Below, one piece after another: positions 27,653 through 37,739 of a stretch of DNA of 64,000 bases. This DNA comes from Brucella pseudogrignonensis (GTDB lineage: Bacteria; Pseudomonadota; Alphaproteobacteria; Rhizobiales; Rhizobiaceae), in the NCBI RefSeq assembly GCF_002252525.1, contig NZ_NNRM01000044.1, positions 124,001-188,000 of the forward strand. The letters run 5' to 3'. How positions within the stretch are numbered: the stretch's first letter is position 1; each line of letters begins with the position of its first letter. The position numbers were made by a program, and so were the translations under genes. The notes below the pieces were generated by a model. It made no database searches, had not been told where the DNA came from, and saw nothing but the letters and a program-made list of their open reading frames with translations.

Positions 27653-28573
27653 TCACTCCCTCTGTTCACCATATTCCTGGCTGATGAGCAGTTCGGCAAG
27701 TTTCTGCGCTGCGGGCCCAAGTGCCTCGTCCCGGCGGTAGGCGACATAGGCACTCGACGTGACTTCGCCAGTGTGGCCCATGGCGCTGACATTGAGGCGC
27801 ACAAGCGTTCCTTGCTCCAAGTCCAGCTCAACGAGCCAATGCGGGAGCCGCCCCCAGCCCGCGCCCCCCAGGATCAGATGGTGTTTGGTGTCCTGTGAAT
27901 TGACTCGGCAGGTCTGTGACGAAAAGACCCCGAAATCTCGGCCCGCCGATATGTCGGATGGATCGGTCAGAACGATCTGGAGATGATCGGCAACATCCAT
28001 CACCTCCAGTGGATGACCCGCTTGGCGCAACGCCAGCGGATGGGTCGAAGCGACGACCGAGACCTGACGTACAGTTGTCAGCGGCTCAAATTTGATGTGA
28101 GGGTCGCGGAACTCTTCACCCACCATTATCGCAAGCACACAGCGGCTCTTTCGAAGCGCATCGAGCGGACCGCCCATCGCTTCCGACCACACCCGAACGG
28201 CAACAGCAGGATAATCATGTCGCATCTGTGAGATTGCGTGTGCGACCGCCCGCATCGGGAAGAGTGTGTCGACCGAGATTGCGAGCTGGGTTTCCACACC
28301 ATGTGCGAAGCCAAACGCTTGGGCGCGCAACACGTCCACGCGCAGAATGATGTCGCGTGCATTACCAAGCAATACATATCCCTCCGGAGTCAGGGCGGGC
28401 TTATATCCGGAACGGTCAAACAGTTTTACGCCAAGTGTGTTCTCAAGATTGGCGATGGTGGCGCTCACACCCGACTGGACACGTGAAAGCTTCTGAGCCG
28501 CAGAGCGGAAGCTGCCACTATCGGCGATGGTCACGAAAGTCCGAATCTGATCGAGAGTCAGGGCATCCAACAT
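27653..28573 (-). CDS. LysR-family transcriptional regulator
   Basis: A 306-residue regulator with an N-terminal helix-turn-helix (LDQIRTFVTIADSGSFRSAAQKLSRVQSGVSATIANLE) and an effector domain. Divergent from wrbA at 28675 with a 101-base gap, so it probably controls wrbA and the coupled MFS gene. Confidence 0.9.
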   Translation of the reverse strand: MLDALTLDQIRTFVTIADSGSFRSAAQKLSRVQSGVSATIANLENTLGVKLFDRSGYKPALTPEGYVLLGNARDIILRVDVLRAQAFGFAHGVETQLAISVDTLFPMRAVAHAISQMRHDYPAVAVRVWSEAMGGPLDALRKSRCVLAIMVGEEFRDPHIKFEPLTTVRQVSVVASTHPLALRQAGHPLEVMDVADHLQIVLTDPSDISAGRDFGVFSSQTCRVNSQDTKHHLILGGAGWGRLPHWLVELDLEQGTLVRLNVSAMGHTGEVTSSAYVAYRRDEALGPAAQKLAELLISQEYGEQRE

Positions 28574-28674
28574 GATCTATCCTTGTGATCATCATTAGCA
28601 TTTTTATATCACTTATTACGCTCGTCGTTTTGATGCAACCTTATGATCGATTAGATTAACGCGAGGCCGACGAG

Positions 28675-29301
28675 ATGACGAAAGTGCTGGTGCTTTACTA
28701 TTCCTCCTATGGGCATATCGAAACGATGGCTTCCGCGGTGGCGAGTGGCGCGCGAGAGGTGGGTGCGACAGCTGCGATCAGGCGCGTGCCTGAGCTTGTT
28801 CCCGAATCAGTTGCTGCAAGGGCCGGATACAAGATCGATCAATCCGCGCGGGTCGCAACCATAGCAGAGCTTGCGGATTACGATGCCATCATCATCGGGA
28901 CACCGACGCGTTTCGGCAATATGGCATCGCAGATGAAGAACTTTCTCGACCAGACCGGTGGGCTCTGGTTTGAGGACAAGCTGGTCGGAAAAGTGGGCGG
29001 CGTCTTCACCTCAACCGGGAGCCAGCATGGAGGACAGGAGACAACGATCCTGTCCACCCAGACTGTTCTGCTTCACCTCGGCATGATGATCGTCGGCTTG
29101 CCCTACAGCTTCAAGGGCCAGATGCGGATGGACGAAATCACGGGCTGCTCGCCATATGGTGCATCGACCCTGGCCGATGATGGACAGGGAGGGCAGCGTG
29201 CGGTCAGTGACAACGAGCTTGCGGGCGCACGCTTTCAGGGACGGCATATCGCGGAGATCACTGCCGCCATGGTAGCCGGTCGCGTGGCAAGGGCGTCGTG
29301 A
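28675..29301 (+). CDS. wrbA: NAD(P)H:quinone oxidoreductase, WrbA type
   Basis: A 208-residue flavodoxin-fold enzyme, full length for WrbA. The FMN phosphate loop is [12 protein letters not shown] at about 8-19; other landmarks are [24 protein letters not shown] and [13 protein letters not shown]. It makes two-electron reductions of quinones and so avoids semiquinone radicals. Its stop overlaps the MFS start (GTGA), so both are co-translated. Confidence 0.95.
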   Translation: MTKVLVLYYSSYGHIETMASAVASGAREVGATAAIRRVPELVPESVAARAGYKIDQSARVATIAELADYDAIIIGTPTRFGNMASQMKNFLDQTGGLWFEDKLVGKVGGVFTSTGSQHGGQETTILSTQTVLLHLGMMIVGLPYSFKGQMRMDEITGCSPYGASTLADDGQGGQRAVSDNELAGARFQGRHIAEITAAMVAGRVARAS

Positions 29302-30518
29302 TGCTGCCGTCAATAAACAAAGCAATGTCCACGCGCTGGGCCGCAGTATTCGTCATCGTTGGCGCCGGGATTGCGGCCGCCTTGCAGGTTGGCAAGGCGG
29401 CAATTGCAGCCCCACTTTTGCAGAGTGATTTTGGTATCGCCCTGACGGCGATCGGCTGGCTGGCTGGAATATTTGCGCTCGTTGGTCTTGTGGGCGGCAT
29501 TCCGACCGGTGCGTTTGTCGCGCGTTTCGGTGCGCGGCGCATTCTCATCATCGGGCTTTTGATTACGACAGCCGGCGCGGCGCTTGGCGCGGCGACACTG
29601 GGGCTGCCAATCCTGTTTTCTGGCCGCATTGTCGAAGGGGCGGGATTCCTGCTGGTGACCGTTGCTGCACCCTCATTGCTCGAAGAGGTTACACAACCAG
29701 CTGATCGTGATCTGGCCTTCGCCCTCTGGAGTTGTTTTATACCTGTCGGCATGGCGACGGCGATGTTGGTTGGGCCGGTCTTCGAGGACTGGCGGACGAT
29801 GTGGTGGGCAAGCGGCGCGGTTGCGCTGGCGATGTGCATGGGTGTTGGACTTGTCATTCCTGCCCACGGGCGAAACCAGTTCTTATCCTGGAGCAGCTTG
29901 CGCCGCGACAGCATAATTGTGTCGCGCAACTCAGGTGCTGTCGCATTGGCGATCACCTTTGCGCTCTACAGCCTGGTGTTTTTTGCTGTCTTCAGCTTCC
30001 TGCCGGTACTGCTAATGGAGCGCCTGAAGGTCACGCACCAGACGGCTGGATTGCTCAGCGCACTTGCCGCAGCCGTGAACGTCATCGGCAATCTGACGGC
30101 AGGCCTGCTCCTCTCCAGAGCCTTTAGCCGCCCGGCCCTGCTGATCGTTGCATTCCTCGTGATGGGACTGGCCAGTTTCGGGATATTTCTCCCCTACCTG
30201 CCCGACAGTGCTGCCTTCGGCCTGTGCCTGTTGTTCTCGACTGTCGGCGGTGTCATTCCGGCAATCCTGCTGTCCTCCGCGTCAATTGTCGCGCCTTCGG
30301 CAGGGTTGGCTCCAATTGTTCTGGGCCTGATTATTCAAGGCAACAATCTGGGGCAGATTCTTGGTCCGACAGCTATTGGCGGTGTACTGGAACGGTTTGG
30401 CTGGAATTCAGCGGCCTACATCGTGGCTAGCGCGGCACTCATTGCGATACTCGTGGTGGCCTTGTCTCTCAGGCGCCTGGGTGCAAAGAAGGTCACCCTT
30501 GGGATGGGAGAGCGCTGA
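29298..30518 (+). CDS. MFS transporter
   Basis: A 406-residue 12-helix transporter; the cytoplasmic loop between helices 2 and 3 reads [17 protein letters not shown] at 29298 gives a 4-base overlap with wrbA; ATG at 29301 or 29325 are alternatives. Coupling to wrbA and the divergent LysR gene suggests export or uptake of a quinone-like or aromatic compound. Confidence 0.88.
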   Translation: MMLPSINKAMSTRWAAVFVIVGAGIAAALQVGKAAIAAPLLQSDFGIALTAIGWLAGIFALVGLVGGIPTGAFVARFGARRILIIGLLITTAGAALGAATLGLPILFSGRIVEGAGFLLVTVAAPSLLEEVTQPADRDLAFALWSCFIPVGMATAMLVGPVFEDWRTMWWASGAVALAMCMGVGLVIPAHGRNQFLSWSSLRRDSIIVSRNSGAVALAITFALYSLVFFAVFSFLPVLLMERLKVTHQTAGLLSALAAAVNVIGNLTAGLLLSRAFSRPALLIVAFLVMGLASFGIFLPYLPDSAAFGLCLLFSTVGGVIPAILLSSASIVAPSAGLAPIVLGLIIQGNNLGQILGPTAIGGVLERFGWNSAAYIVASAALIAILVVALSLRRLGAKKVTLGMGER

Positions 30519-30662
30519 TGAGCATCGACGCTCCGACGCGGTTAATGAATTACAACTTTCAACCTCGTTTCCCACCGGCCTAAGGAAAAGATCAGACCAT
30601 AACAGCAGACCTTACGCAGCCTGACTGTTCAAGGAAGGTGGAAGGTGCTGCCGCTCCAGCCA

Positions 30663-30785
30663 TTACACTCCCCACAGTTCGTAACGATCATTGGCGTAAA
30701 GATCCAGGCCGGCGCCTGCATCAACCAGTAATCCGGCACTCGAGATGAAGAGATAAACACAAAGCCGTGAACGTTCTTGCAACAT
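30663..30785 (-). pseudogene. Short-chain dehydrogenase, C-terminal relic
   Basis: About 40 codons on the minus strand read LFISSAGLLVDAGAGLDLYA and end ELWGV-stop, matching the end of classical SDR enzymes (strand plus GLxVDAG). A stop lies upstream and the Rossmann and active-site parts are absent. The rest of 30519-31204 shows no gene. Confidence 0.5.
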
Positions 30786-31204
30786 TCCCGACAGCCTTAC
30801 CACCTAGAAGTGACGAAGAACAGTAATATTACCCCATAGGCCGCAGCTAGCCCTTCGCGGTGTTTATTCTGGCGCCAACCTCTATTGCGAGCGAGAAAAC
30901 AAACCGCCGGTCGATGACCTCATAGAATCAATGGTTTGCAACGAATTCAATTCGGTTATTGCATTGCCTTCTAGCCGTATTGTTTATTAGTCATGGAACG
31001 AACTCGAAATAAAAAAGTTGCCAAACTTCCTTCGGACAAACACCGTTCTATAGTAGCGAATTTTGTGTTCCTGTCCAATTACCATGACCAGCGCAAACGC
31101 TCATAGTCGCAGTTTTTAACGATTCTAATTTACATCACGCGTTTCAAACTGTAACTTTGCATTTCGTTTCAGAGCCACTGGTGTCTAGGACTCAGAAAAA
31201 AGCG

Positions 31205-31657
31205 ATGCGTCTAACAAAGCAATCTAATTATGCTGTCCGTCTTCTTATGTATTGCGCGACAAACGAGGGCAATATCTCGCGGGTCTCAGAGATCGCGCGT
31301 GTCTATAGCATCTCAGATCTTTTCCTCTTCAAAATCCTTCATCCCCTTGTTCAGGCGGGCATGGTTGAAACTATCAGAGGACGGAGTGGCGGCATCAGAC
31401 TGGCTAAAGGTTCTGGCGAGATAACTCTTTTTCAAGTGATAAGGATCACGGAAGAAAATTTCGCATTATCGGACCATCTTGAAGGGGATGGCGCCTGTCC
31501 TTCCAGCGACAAATATGGGGTATCCACGGTATTTCGCGAAGCGCTGAGTGCATTTTTCCGAGTATTGTCCAATTATACCATAGCTGATCTCGTCGCAGCC
31601 CAACCCAATATTATAACCCTGTTGGATCTTGACGCTAAGCCGCGCACCAAACCTTAG
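31205..31657 (+). CDS. Rrf2-family regulator, RirA-like, with altered cluster ligands
   Basis: A 150-residue regulator. MRLTKQSNYAVRLLMYCATN and the segment LFLFKILHPLVQAGMVETIRGRSGG match the DNA-binding part of RirA, the rhizobial iron regulator. As I recall the family, RirA holds its Fe-S cluster with three cysteines near 91, 99 and 105. Here those positions are H91, C98 and Y104, so two of three are lost. The start at 31205 is chosen from the RirA N terminus. It may be a paralogue that no longer senses iron, or it may use another ligand. It lies in decayed DNA, 2.2 kb from the ferrochelatase gene. Confidence 0.82.
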   Translation: MRLTKQSNYAVRLLMYCATNEGNISRVSEIARVYSISDLFLFKILHPLVQAGMVETIRGRSGGIRLAKGSGEITLFQVIRITEENFALSDHLEGDGACPSSDKYGVSTVFREALSAFFRVLSNYTIADLVAAQPNIITLLDLDAKPRTKP

Positions 31658-31775
31658 AGCAGAAGGGTTTTATTGCCTAACGTGTGGGCCGCACCTTACA
31701 AGGTATTTTATCCGGGGGTGATCAATTGCCTGCTGGATCCACTCTCCCGCTAAGCCATCAGCCAATCCAACGAAC

Positions 31776-31992
31776 TTAGATGCTTTCAGCGTGCTTGTTT
31801 ATCTGGGCTATCGCACTTGGGTCTTCGATCCCACTGTCATAGATGCCGTATATTCGTTTTGCCAGTTTTCTTGCTTCGGATTCGCTCAAAGACGACCTCG
31901 AGCAATTTGCAAGTCTCGTCATAGGCTCTCTGCAGTTTACGCAGTTGGTCCGGGTTGTATGTTCCTATGAACGGATCGGAACGAAACGGCAT
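31776..31992 (-). pseudogene. Small hypothetical gene, frameshifted copy A
   Basis: Minus strand. It begins MPFRSDPFIGTYNPDQLRKL, continues through RAYDETCKLLEVV, then needs a frame change to read ARKLAKRIYGIYDSGIEDPS and end HAESI-stop. The two halves look like one protein of about 70 residues. The family is not recognised. Copy B lies directly upstream. Confidence 0.45.
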
Positions 31993-32009
31993 AGCACATT
32001 CTCATTTTT

Positions 32010-32232
32010 AGTGGCATTAGCTTGCTGATTTTGACGCAGCGCTTTGCAATTACATGGGGATCTCGTTCACCGTTTTCAAAAAGGCGAATTAGGACGCGGA
32101 CGATCGGTCAAGCTCTTCATCTTTGGCGGAAGAATGGCCAAGTAGCTCATTAGCGCCATTATATGCGCTCTGAAGCAATTTAATGTCAGTTGGTGAGAAT
32201 GCACCACGTCTGCCTGCTGTTCTGAATGGCAT
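32010..32232 (-). pseudogene. Small hypothetical gene, frameshifted copy B
   Basis: Same layout as copy A: MPFRTAGRRGAFSPTDIKLL then QSAYNGANELLG, and in another frame IVRVLIRLFENGERDPHVIA. As read, the first frame ends after 47 codons at 32089. It shares with copy A the MPFR start, the DxxxLLQxAY-type helix and an RI..L...G..DP tail. 32240-32800 has no supportable gene. Confidence 0.4.
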
Positions 32233-32805
32233 AGCGATTACCCTCAGTTCTTAAAGCTATTGAACGCCAACACCGAGGAACTTGCAATTTTATTGGCGTT
32301 CTTTGGTTAACGACTCGCATCAAGAATATGCGAGATAGTGCAGTATTATAGATTAATATCAGCGTTCGCGAGTTCTGCCCTATTCAAGCATCCTTGCAAT
32401 ATCAGCCACCCTTCTGGCTGCTAGCTCATGATCTCCATCACCGTCTTAAAATGCAAGCAAAATGTAGTGCGCCAGAATATCCTTGTTAGAAAGCGTATTG
32501 GGATCACGCTTAATGACTCGCAGCAACTGTCAGATGCTTTAGAAGCAAAAAAGTTCTTTCGGTTTGAACACACCATTATAAGCATCGTCTCCGAATGGAT
32601 TTCGCCTTACCCTTTGTTCCGGAACGGGGAAACACGAAGCAACTGAAAGCAAAAATTGACTGTATCTTCGACTAGGTAAAAGCGGATTGACCTGAGCCCC
32701 TAGGTTTCTTTCAAAATTTGGTAGAGTCCGTCACGACAAGGAGGGCAGTTCAGAGACGGAAGGATGAAGTGTTCACGGTTCCACAAAAGAACAGATTATC
32801 AGGAT

Positions 32806-33597
32806 CTAGAAGGAGCATGAGACTGGCCTGTCCACTTCGCCGATTCCATCAAGCTGCTTGAGAATCCTGATCTTCGAACCGCAGTTGATAGCTCCTTCGA
32901 TCTCGCAAACCTGAATGCGCTCCTTCTCCAGACTTTTAAGCTGCGAGTGCACGAGATCCAGCCGTTCACACTGGCGGCAAAGCTCACGGAAGATGAAGCG
33001 CCCGAACTCCCTGCCGTCGCCAGTTCGGATACTCGAAAGCGCCTCTTTCCAGCGTACTCCCCAAAGGCCAGAAACAGAGAGAATGCCGTGGAGAACAAGC
33101 AATGAGCGGATACGATGGACGTGTCGCCTGCGCTCCTTCTTCAATTGTGTACGTAGAGAAAGACGCTTGGCGTCGTCTTCCTCAATTGTAGGGAGCCGTA
33201 CAGGTCGACAAACTGACTTGTCTCAAAGCACATACGCCTTCGCTTCAACATCGACGCGGTCTGTCACCACAGGTTGGCCTCGTCGTGAAACCAGAAAGCT
33301 GGATGGGTCGAGGATTGTAGTCTGAAAGCCGCAATCCATGAGAAGACGGGCCAGCCAGAAGCCGTCATAGCCTGCCTCAAAGCAGACCCGCATCGATCCG
33401 GGGGGCGCATTCCGCCTGCGACCAAACTCCCGTCAGGGTTTCGATTTTTGCAAGCGCCGACAGAAGAGCTCCGGCAAACCGCCGGCAACTGCCGTAGTCT
33501 GCACCATATCTGAGCAGAGCAGAAGATAACCGATCAGCCATGTGCGTTGGCTGGTTTCAAGGGCGACGTAGCAGACGTTTACACTTTCAGCGCGCAT
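32806..33597 (-). mobile_element. IS110-family transposase relic
   Basis: Minus strand, at least three frames. The N-terminal piece is NVCYVALETSQRTWLIGYLL; then CFEAGYDGFWLARLLMDCGF and ILDPSSFLVSRRGQPVVTDR; then EDDAKRLSLRTQLKKERRRH and VHRIRSLLVLHGI. This is the order of the DEDD N-terminal half of IS110-type transposases. The C-terminal half is missing, so it is dead. Confidence 0.65.
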
Positions 33598-33611
33598 GAT
33601 AATCCACCATG

Positions 33612-33746
33612 GAAAGCGGAGGCAAATTATCAAGCTCCGCGGCGAGCTTTCATAAGATCTATAACGAGCTCCGACCACACGGTGCCATTGGCAATAAGAT
33701 GCCGATTTCGCTTATCAATGGCTCAACGGCATCCCCGCCGCTTTGA
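33612..33746 (+). mobile_element. IS3-family OrfB, C-terminal relic
   Basis: Reads KIYNELRPHGAIGNKMPISL, then INGSTASPPL-stop. The YNExRPHGAIG stretch is the hallmark end of IS3-group integrase-type transposases. No upstream part of the gene is intact. It abuts the IS110 relic. Confidence 0.65.
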
Positions 33747-33860
33747 GCCTTGAACCCGGAAAATTCCAGTTCTCCATGGTACAAATTCGGAGAGCACCTC
33801 TGAAGTAACTTCGACTTTGATCGCAAACTAAGGCTAGTTCCTTAGTAATATTGTCTTATT

Positions 33861-34892
33861 CTACAACCAGCCCGCTAATTCACGACGCACGACGTTTTCA
33901 AGAACCCTTATCCCCAAATCAGAATCGTTAAGACATGGAATATGAGAAAACTTTTCACCACCATTTTGCACAAATATTTCTGCAGCCTCTTCTGCAATTT
34001 CCTCAAGGGTTTCCAAGCAGTCGGAGACGAAGCCAGGGTTTACAACAGCTATTCGTTTGACCCCTTCTTTCGCTAAATTCTCGATAGTTTTGTCAGTATA
34101 TGGCTGGAGCCATTCTTCTGGTCCAAAGCGAGACTGAAACGTAATCATCAATTTGTCCAGCGACCACCCAAGGCGTTCTCTTAGAAGTCGTGCAGTCTTT
34201 TGACACTGACAATAATATGGGTCCCCTTTGGCAAAATAACTTTTAGGAATACCGTGAAACGACGCTATCACCCGCTCTGGCTCCCATTCTAAAGCGGATA
34301 GATGACGTTCAATGGAGACGGCGAGCGCGTCAATATAGGACGGATCGTCGTGATATGGCGGAACACTTCGTAGTGCTGGCTGCCAGCGCATTTTAAGTAG
34401 AGTTTTATAGGCCTCATCATTAACAGTCGCCGTGGTCGCAGCTGCGTATTGAGGGTATAGCGGAAAGAGGAGTATACGGTCACAGCCCTGGTCGTGTAGA
34501 CGGTGAAGACGCGAACTAACAGAAGGCTGCCCGTAGCGCATTGCCCAGTCTACAATAATATTTGGGTTCTCTGCCAGTCTGCCCCCAATGAGATTGGCTT
34601 GTTTTCTTGTATAAGTCCGAAGAAAGCTCTCGTTGAGCTCATCATTCCAAATCGATGCGTAGGCTTTGCCAACCTTTCCTGGACGCGTGTTGAGCACAAT
34701 TCCAAACAATATTGGGTACCAAAAAAGTCTTGACCATTCAATGACGCGTTTATCCGTTAGAAATTCTTTGAGATATCGGCGCATTGATTTGTAGTCAGTC
34801 CCATCCGGCGTGCCCAGGTTCACAAGTAAAACACCAATTCTTCCGTTTTTAACCGGTGGGTGGCTCGTAGATTTTGTATTTTCCATAAACAT
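33861..34892 (-). CDS. hemH: Ferrochelatase
   Basis: A 343-residue enzyme inserting ferrous iron into protoporphyrin IX, the last step of haem synthesis. The catalytic His is H213 in SFHGIPKSYF and the conserved acidic pair is in FGPEEW (259-260). LVNLGTPDGTD near the N terminus and LFPLYPQYAAATTATVNDE are family signatures. Apparently intact, but more AT-rich than the transporter operons and flanked by IS relics on both sides (32.8-33.7 and 35.3-36.1 kb), which suggests transfer or a second copy. The AT-rich gap 34893-35283 has no gene. Confidence 0.93.
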   Translation of the reverse strand: MFMENTKSTSHPPVKNGRIGVLLVNLGTPDGTDYKSMRRYLKEFLTDKRVIEWSRLFWYPILFGIVLNTRPGKVGKAYASIWNDELNESFLRTYTRKQANLIGGRLAENPNIIVDWAMRYGQPSVSSRLHRLHDQGCDRILLFPLYPQYAAATTATVNDEAYKTLLKMRWQPALRSVPPYHDDPSYIDALAVSIERHLSALEWEPERVIASFHGIPKSYFAKGDPYYCQCQKTARLLRERLGWSLDKLMITFQSRFGPEEWLQPYTDKTIENLAKEGVKRIAVVNPGFVSDCLETLEEIAEEAAEIFVQNGGEKFSHIPCLNDSDLGIRVLENVVRRELAGWL

Positions 34893-35283
34893 TTGTTTTT
34901 AAATTCCCATCCCCAGGCTGCTTGATATCTGATTTTTTCTCATTCTTATATCGGCCGTTTCAAAGATACAGATACTGTCTGTCAACATCGATTAAACCGA
35001 AAAAAAAAAACGCTATTTTATGAATTAGTTGTACATGATTAACATCCGGCCCCGCGGTAAAGTAATTGCGTGCAACTGACGAATGACTGGTTAGACGCCT
35101 GCCAATTCAATTTTATACGCATTCGCTAGCCAATACGTACGGCAGCTAAATTTGGATCACCAAAACAACGATTCTGTTCGAAAAGTGAGTTCTTCATGTT
35201 AATCGGAACGGAATATCGGGTCTGACTCAGATTTGATGATTTCGTGGTGGAAACTGACGCGGTTATCAGAAAGGGATCAGCTC

Positions 35284-36063
35284 ATGGCGACCAAGTTTCG
35301 TCTGTAGTCCCTGATCCCGTCGGGATTGATTGTTGAGAGTCCCGACGAGGACAACGGGGTTATCATTGTTTGAGCGCGAGCTAACGCCGATCGACGGTCC
35401 TGCCCTTTATGCAACCGAAAGTCAGATCTTGTTCATAGCCGCTACGTTCGGATAGTTGCTGATTTTCCTTGTGGCGGGACCAAGGTCCAACTACAATTAT
35501 CAACAAGGCGCTTCATCTGTGAGATGACAGTTTGTCGTCGCCGGATATTCGTCGAAAGGTTTGGAGAGATTATCGTTGCGGAGCGCAGCCGTCGAACCGC
35601 CCCACTTGATACCGTGGTGCATCATCCCGGGTTGGCTCTGGGAGGGCGGTACGCAGCAGCTTTTGCCAAACGCTTGATGATCCCAGTTAGCAATGACACA
35701 CTCATGCGTGCGGTGAGAAGAAAATCCATGGTGCCGGATGATGCTCTAAACGCCGTTTGAATTGACGATTGCGCTTTCTGCCGCAATCACCGTTATGGCA
35801 CCGTCGTATGTGGTCTTGAGAAGCGAAGGATTGTCAAACTTCTGCCTGATCGGGAGATCGCGACAGTTTGGTAGTTCCTTGCTCAGCCCCCCGAAAAACC
35901 GATTGTTTCAAGTGATAGAGGCGGAGGATATCGTGAGGCCGCTGCCAATGCTTTGCCCCATGCTGTGCAGGTCGCAGATCGTTGGCATTTGATGGAGAAC
36001 GCCAGCGCAGCGTTCCTTGATGTCGTGCGCAAATCCATGCTGGCGATCCCTACCGTAATTGGT
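35284..36063 (+). mobile_element. ISL3-family transposase relic
   Basis: Plus strand, several frames. It begins ATGGCGACCAAG and hits TAG after seven codons. Pieces in order: LIPSGLIVESPDEDNGVIIV; CPLCNRKSDLVHSRYVRIVA with DFPCGGTKVQL (zinc-finger-like head of ISL3 transposases); RRRIFVERFGEIIVAERSRR; LALGGRYAAAFAKRLMIPVS; then HRYGTVVCGLEKRRIVKLLP; then VQVADRWHLMEN. The end of the DDE domain is missing. Confidence 0.7.
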
Positions 36064-36423
36064 GCTAAGACAAATAAATCCTGGACTACTCACTTGCGCT
36101 GAACGACTGCAATATGAGAGCTATCTACGGCATGAGGACGTGAATTCGACAATAACCAAGCTTGGTTCCAGCGAAAAGTTTGCAACAAAGCCGGAAAAGC
36201 CCCCTTCTTCCATGCTCTCGGTGCTCTCGGTGCCGCGTCATGGACTTATGGCGGAACGATATTCTTCGTTAATTCCCACCTCGCCTGGCGATGACAGAGA
36301 CGTGTTCCCGTGCGTGCTAATTAACAACATCGACTTAAAATTTTTGACAGAGATAGATAATTATTCAATATGATAAACTGTGCGGAGTTTAAGGCCTCAA
36401 CAATTGAAATATACAGGAATATA

Positions 36424-36669
36424 ATGAAGACTCTAGTATCGGCTCTCGTATTATTCGCTTCATTGACATCAACAAGTCTTGCGGATAGGAGACTCACAAT
36501 TCTTGATCTTGCCGAGCAGGGATACGAGATCAAGACAGCAACAGGAAATTACGTTTTCCTCCAAAATGAAGAAAGGATCTATATGTGTTCATTTCTTCAG
36601 GTGAGTGAATACAACGTTGCTTCAGGAGAGATTGATGCCATCAAGTTTGATTGTTCTGCGATCAAATGA
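36424..36669 (+). CDS. Small exported protein of unknown function
   Basis: An 81-residue protein with a signal peptide (MKTLVSALVLFASLTSTSLA-D). The start at 36424 is chosen for the signal peptide and the AGGA 6 bases upstream. The mature part (LTILDLAEQGYEIKTATGNY) has two cysteines, at MCSF and DCSA. Not recognised. Confidence 0.6.
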   Translation: MKTLVSALVLFASLTSTSLADRRLTILDLAEQGYEIKTATGNYVFLQNEERIYMCSFLQVSEYNVASGEIDAIKFDCSAIK

Positions 36670-36740
36670 AAAAGAGAATTCCTGCAAGCTGGGAAGCCTC
36701 AGATTTTTTCGCTGACGTTCGACCTTGAGGTCTTATCTGA

Positions 36741-36944
36741 ATGAAGATTGTGATATTAGTACTCGGGCTTATTCAGGTGATGATCGGCTTGATTTTCATC
36801 GTTGAAGCGAATTCGATTCAAAGGTTGATGCTGGGCACACTCTCCTTCGGGTTTGGCTCAATTTGTTGTGGTATAGCAGTTGTTATAGGCCGCCTCGATG
36901 CGCTTCGCACAAGTTTTAAGCCCCCCCCGGATAGCCCAGAATAA
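36741..36944 (+). CDS. Small two-helix membrane protein
   Basis: A 67-residue protein with two hydrophobic helices (VILVLGLIQVMIGLIFIV and LGTLSFGFGSICCGIAVVIG) and a short proline-rich tail. No family recognised. Confidence 0.5.
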   Translation: MKIVILVLGLIQVMIGLIFIVEANSIQRLMLGTLSFGFGSICCGIAVVIGRLDALRTSFKPPPDSPE

Positions 36945-37106
36945 GCAACATTTCCGTCCCCAGAGGCGTTTTGAGCGAGTCTTTGTGAAGGGTTCGATTG
37001 ATAATATCTGCTAAAGCTACTGCAGGTTAGATATCGAGAGCAACAGAGCGCATTCCAAAAATCGTGAAAATTTTTTCTAACGGAAAAGGCAATTCGATGG
37101 GCGACG

Positions 37107-37717
37107 ATGAGTCTATTTAAGCCTCAGTCTATACGCGATGGCACCAGCTTGCCGCTCCTTTTTCAATCATAACAAGCGCCGGATGCTTCCTTTTCGTTAT
37201 TTTAAGCCGTGGGCCAATTATCCTCGCGGGTGTGCTTGCACTGGTTGCATTAGTGGTTCCACCGCTCATTGCGTTCAAGGCTTTTCCGACGCACAACCGG
37301 ATCAAGGTAATGTCGGATGGTTTGCAATTTTCGCGTCGAGCACCCATCGCTTTTGCTGAAATCGCCGGCTGGGGCACGGATGATTTCCTGAAACTGACGC
37401 GTCCAGGCTATCCCACATTGCTTGTAAGCCCCCTTGACCTGCCTGGCCGTGACCGCCTGTTGCGCGAATTCAAGACGGCATTCGACGACTGGCAGCACAG
37501 ATATCCCGGGCAACGTGCGCCCATCAAAACGCATTTTTATGGCACTGTCAGGGCTCGCATAATTGGCGTGCTGATTTGCATATTGGGCGCTGGGACTTCC
37601 ATCATGGCATTGAATATGCATTCCACTTCCATAGAGCTTGCTTTGGTGGGTGGTTTTGGCGCTTTGTTCGGACTATGGATGGTATCACGCCGAAAGAGGC
37701 AAGTTACAACGAACTAG
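37107..37717 (+). pseudogene. Frameshifted membrane protein gene
   Basis: The ATG at 37107 opens MSLFKPQSIRDGTSLPLLF and then hits TAA at 37170. In the +1 frame the reading continues without a break as SIITSAGCFLFVILSRGPII and on to VTTN at 37717. A one-base change in the T run at about 37159-37163 would join them into one protein of about 200 residues with an N-terminal hairpin and two C-terminal helices (RIIGVLICILGAGTSIMAL, ALVGGFGALFGLWMV). The downstream part alone could start at GTG 37232. Confidence 0.5.
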
Positions 37718-37739
37718 CACTGTTGTACTTCGGGTCGAA

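Noticed and set aside
32428-32646. A 72-codon open frame in decayed DNA
   Set aside because: No ribosome site and no family similarity; adjacent DNA is relic-rich.
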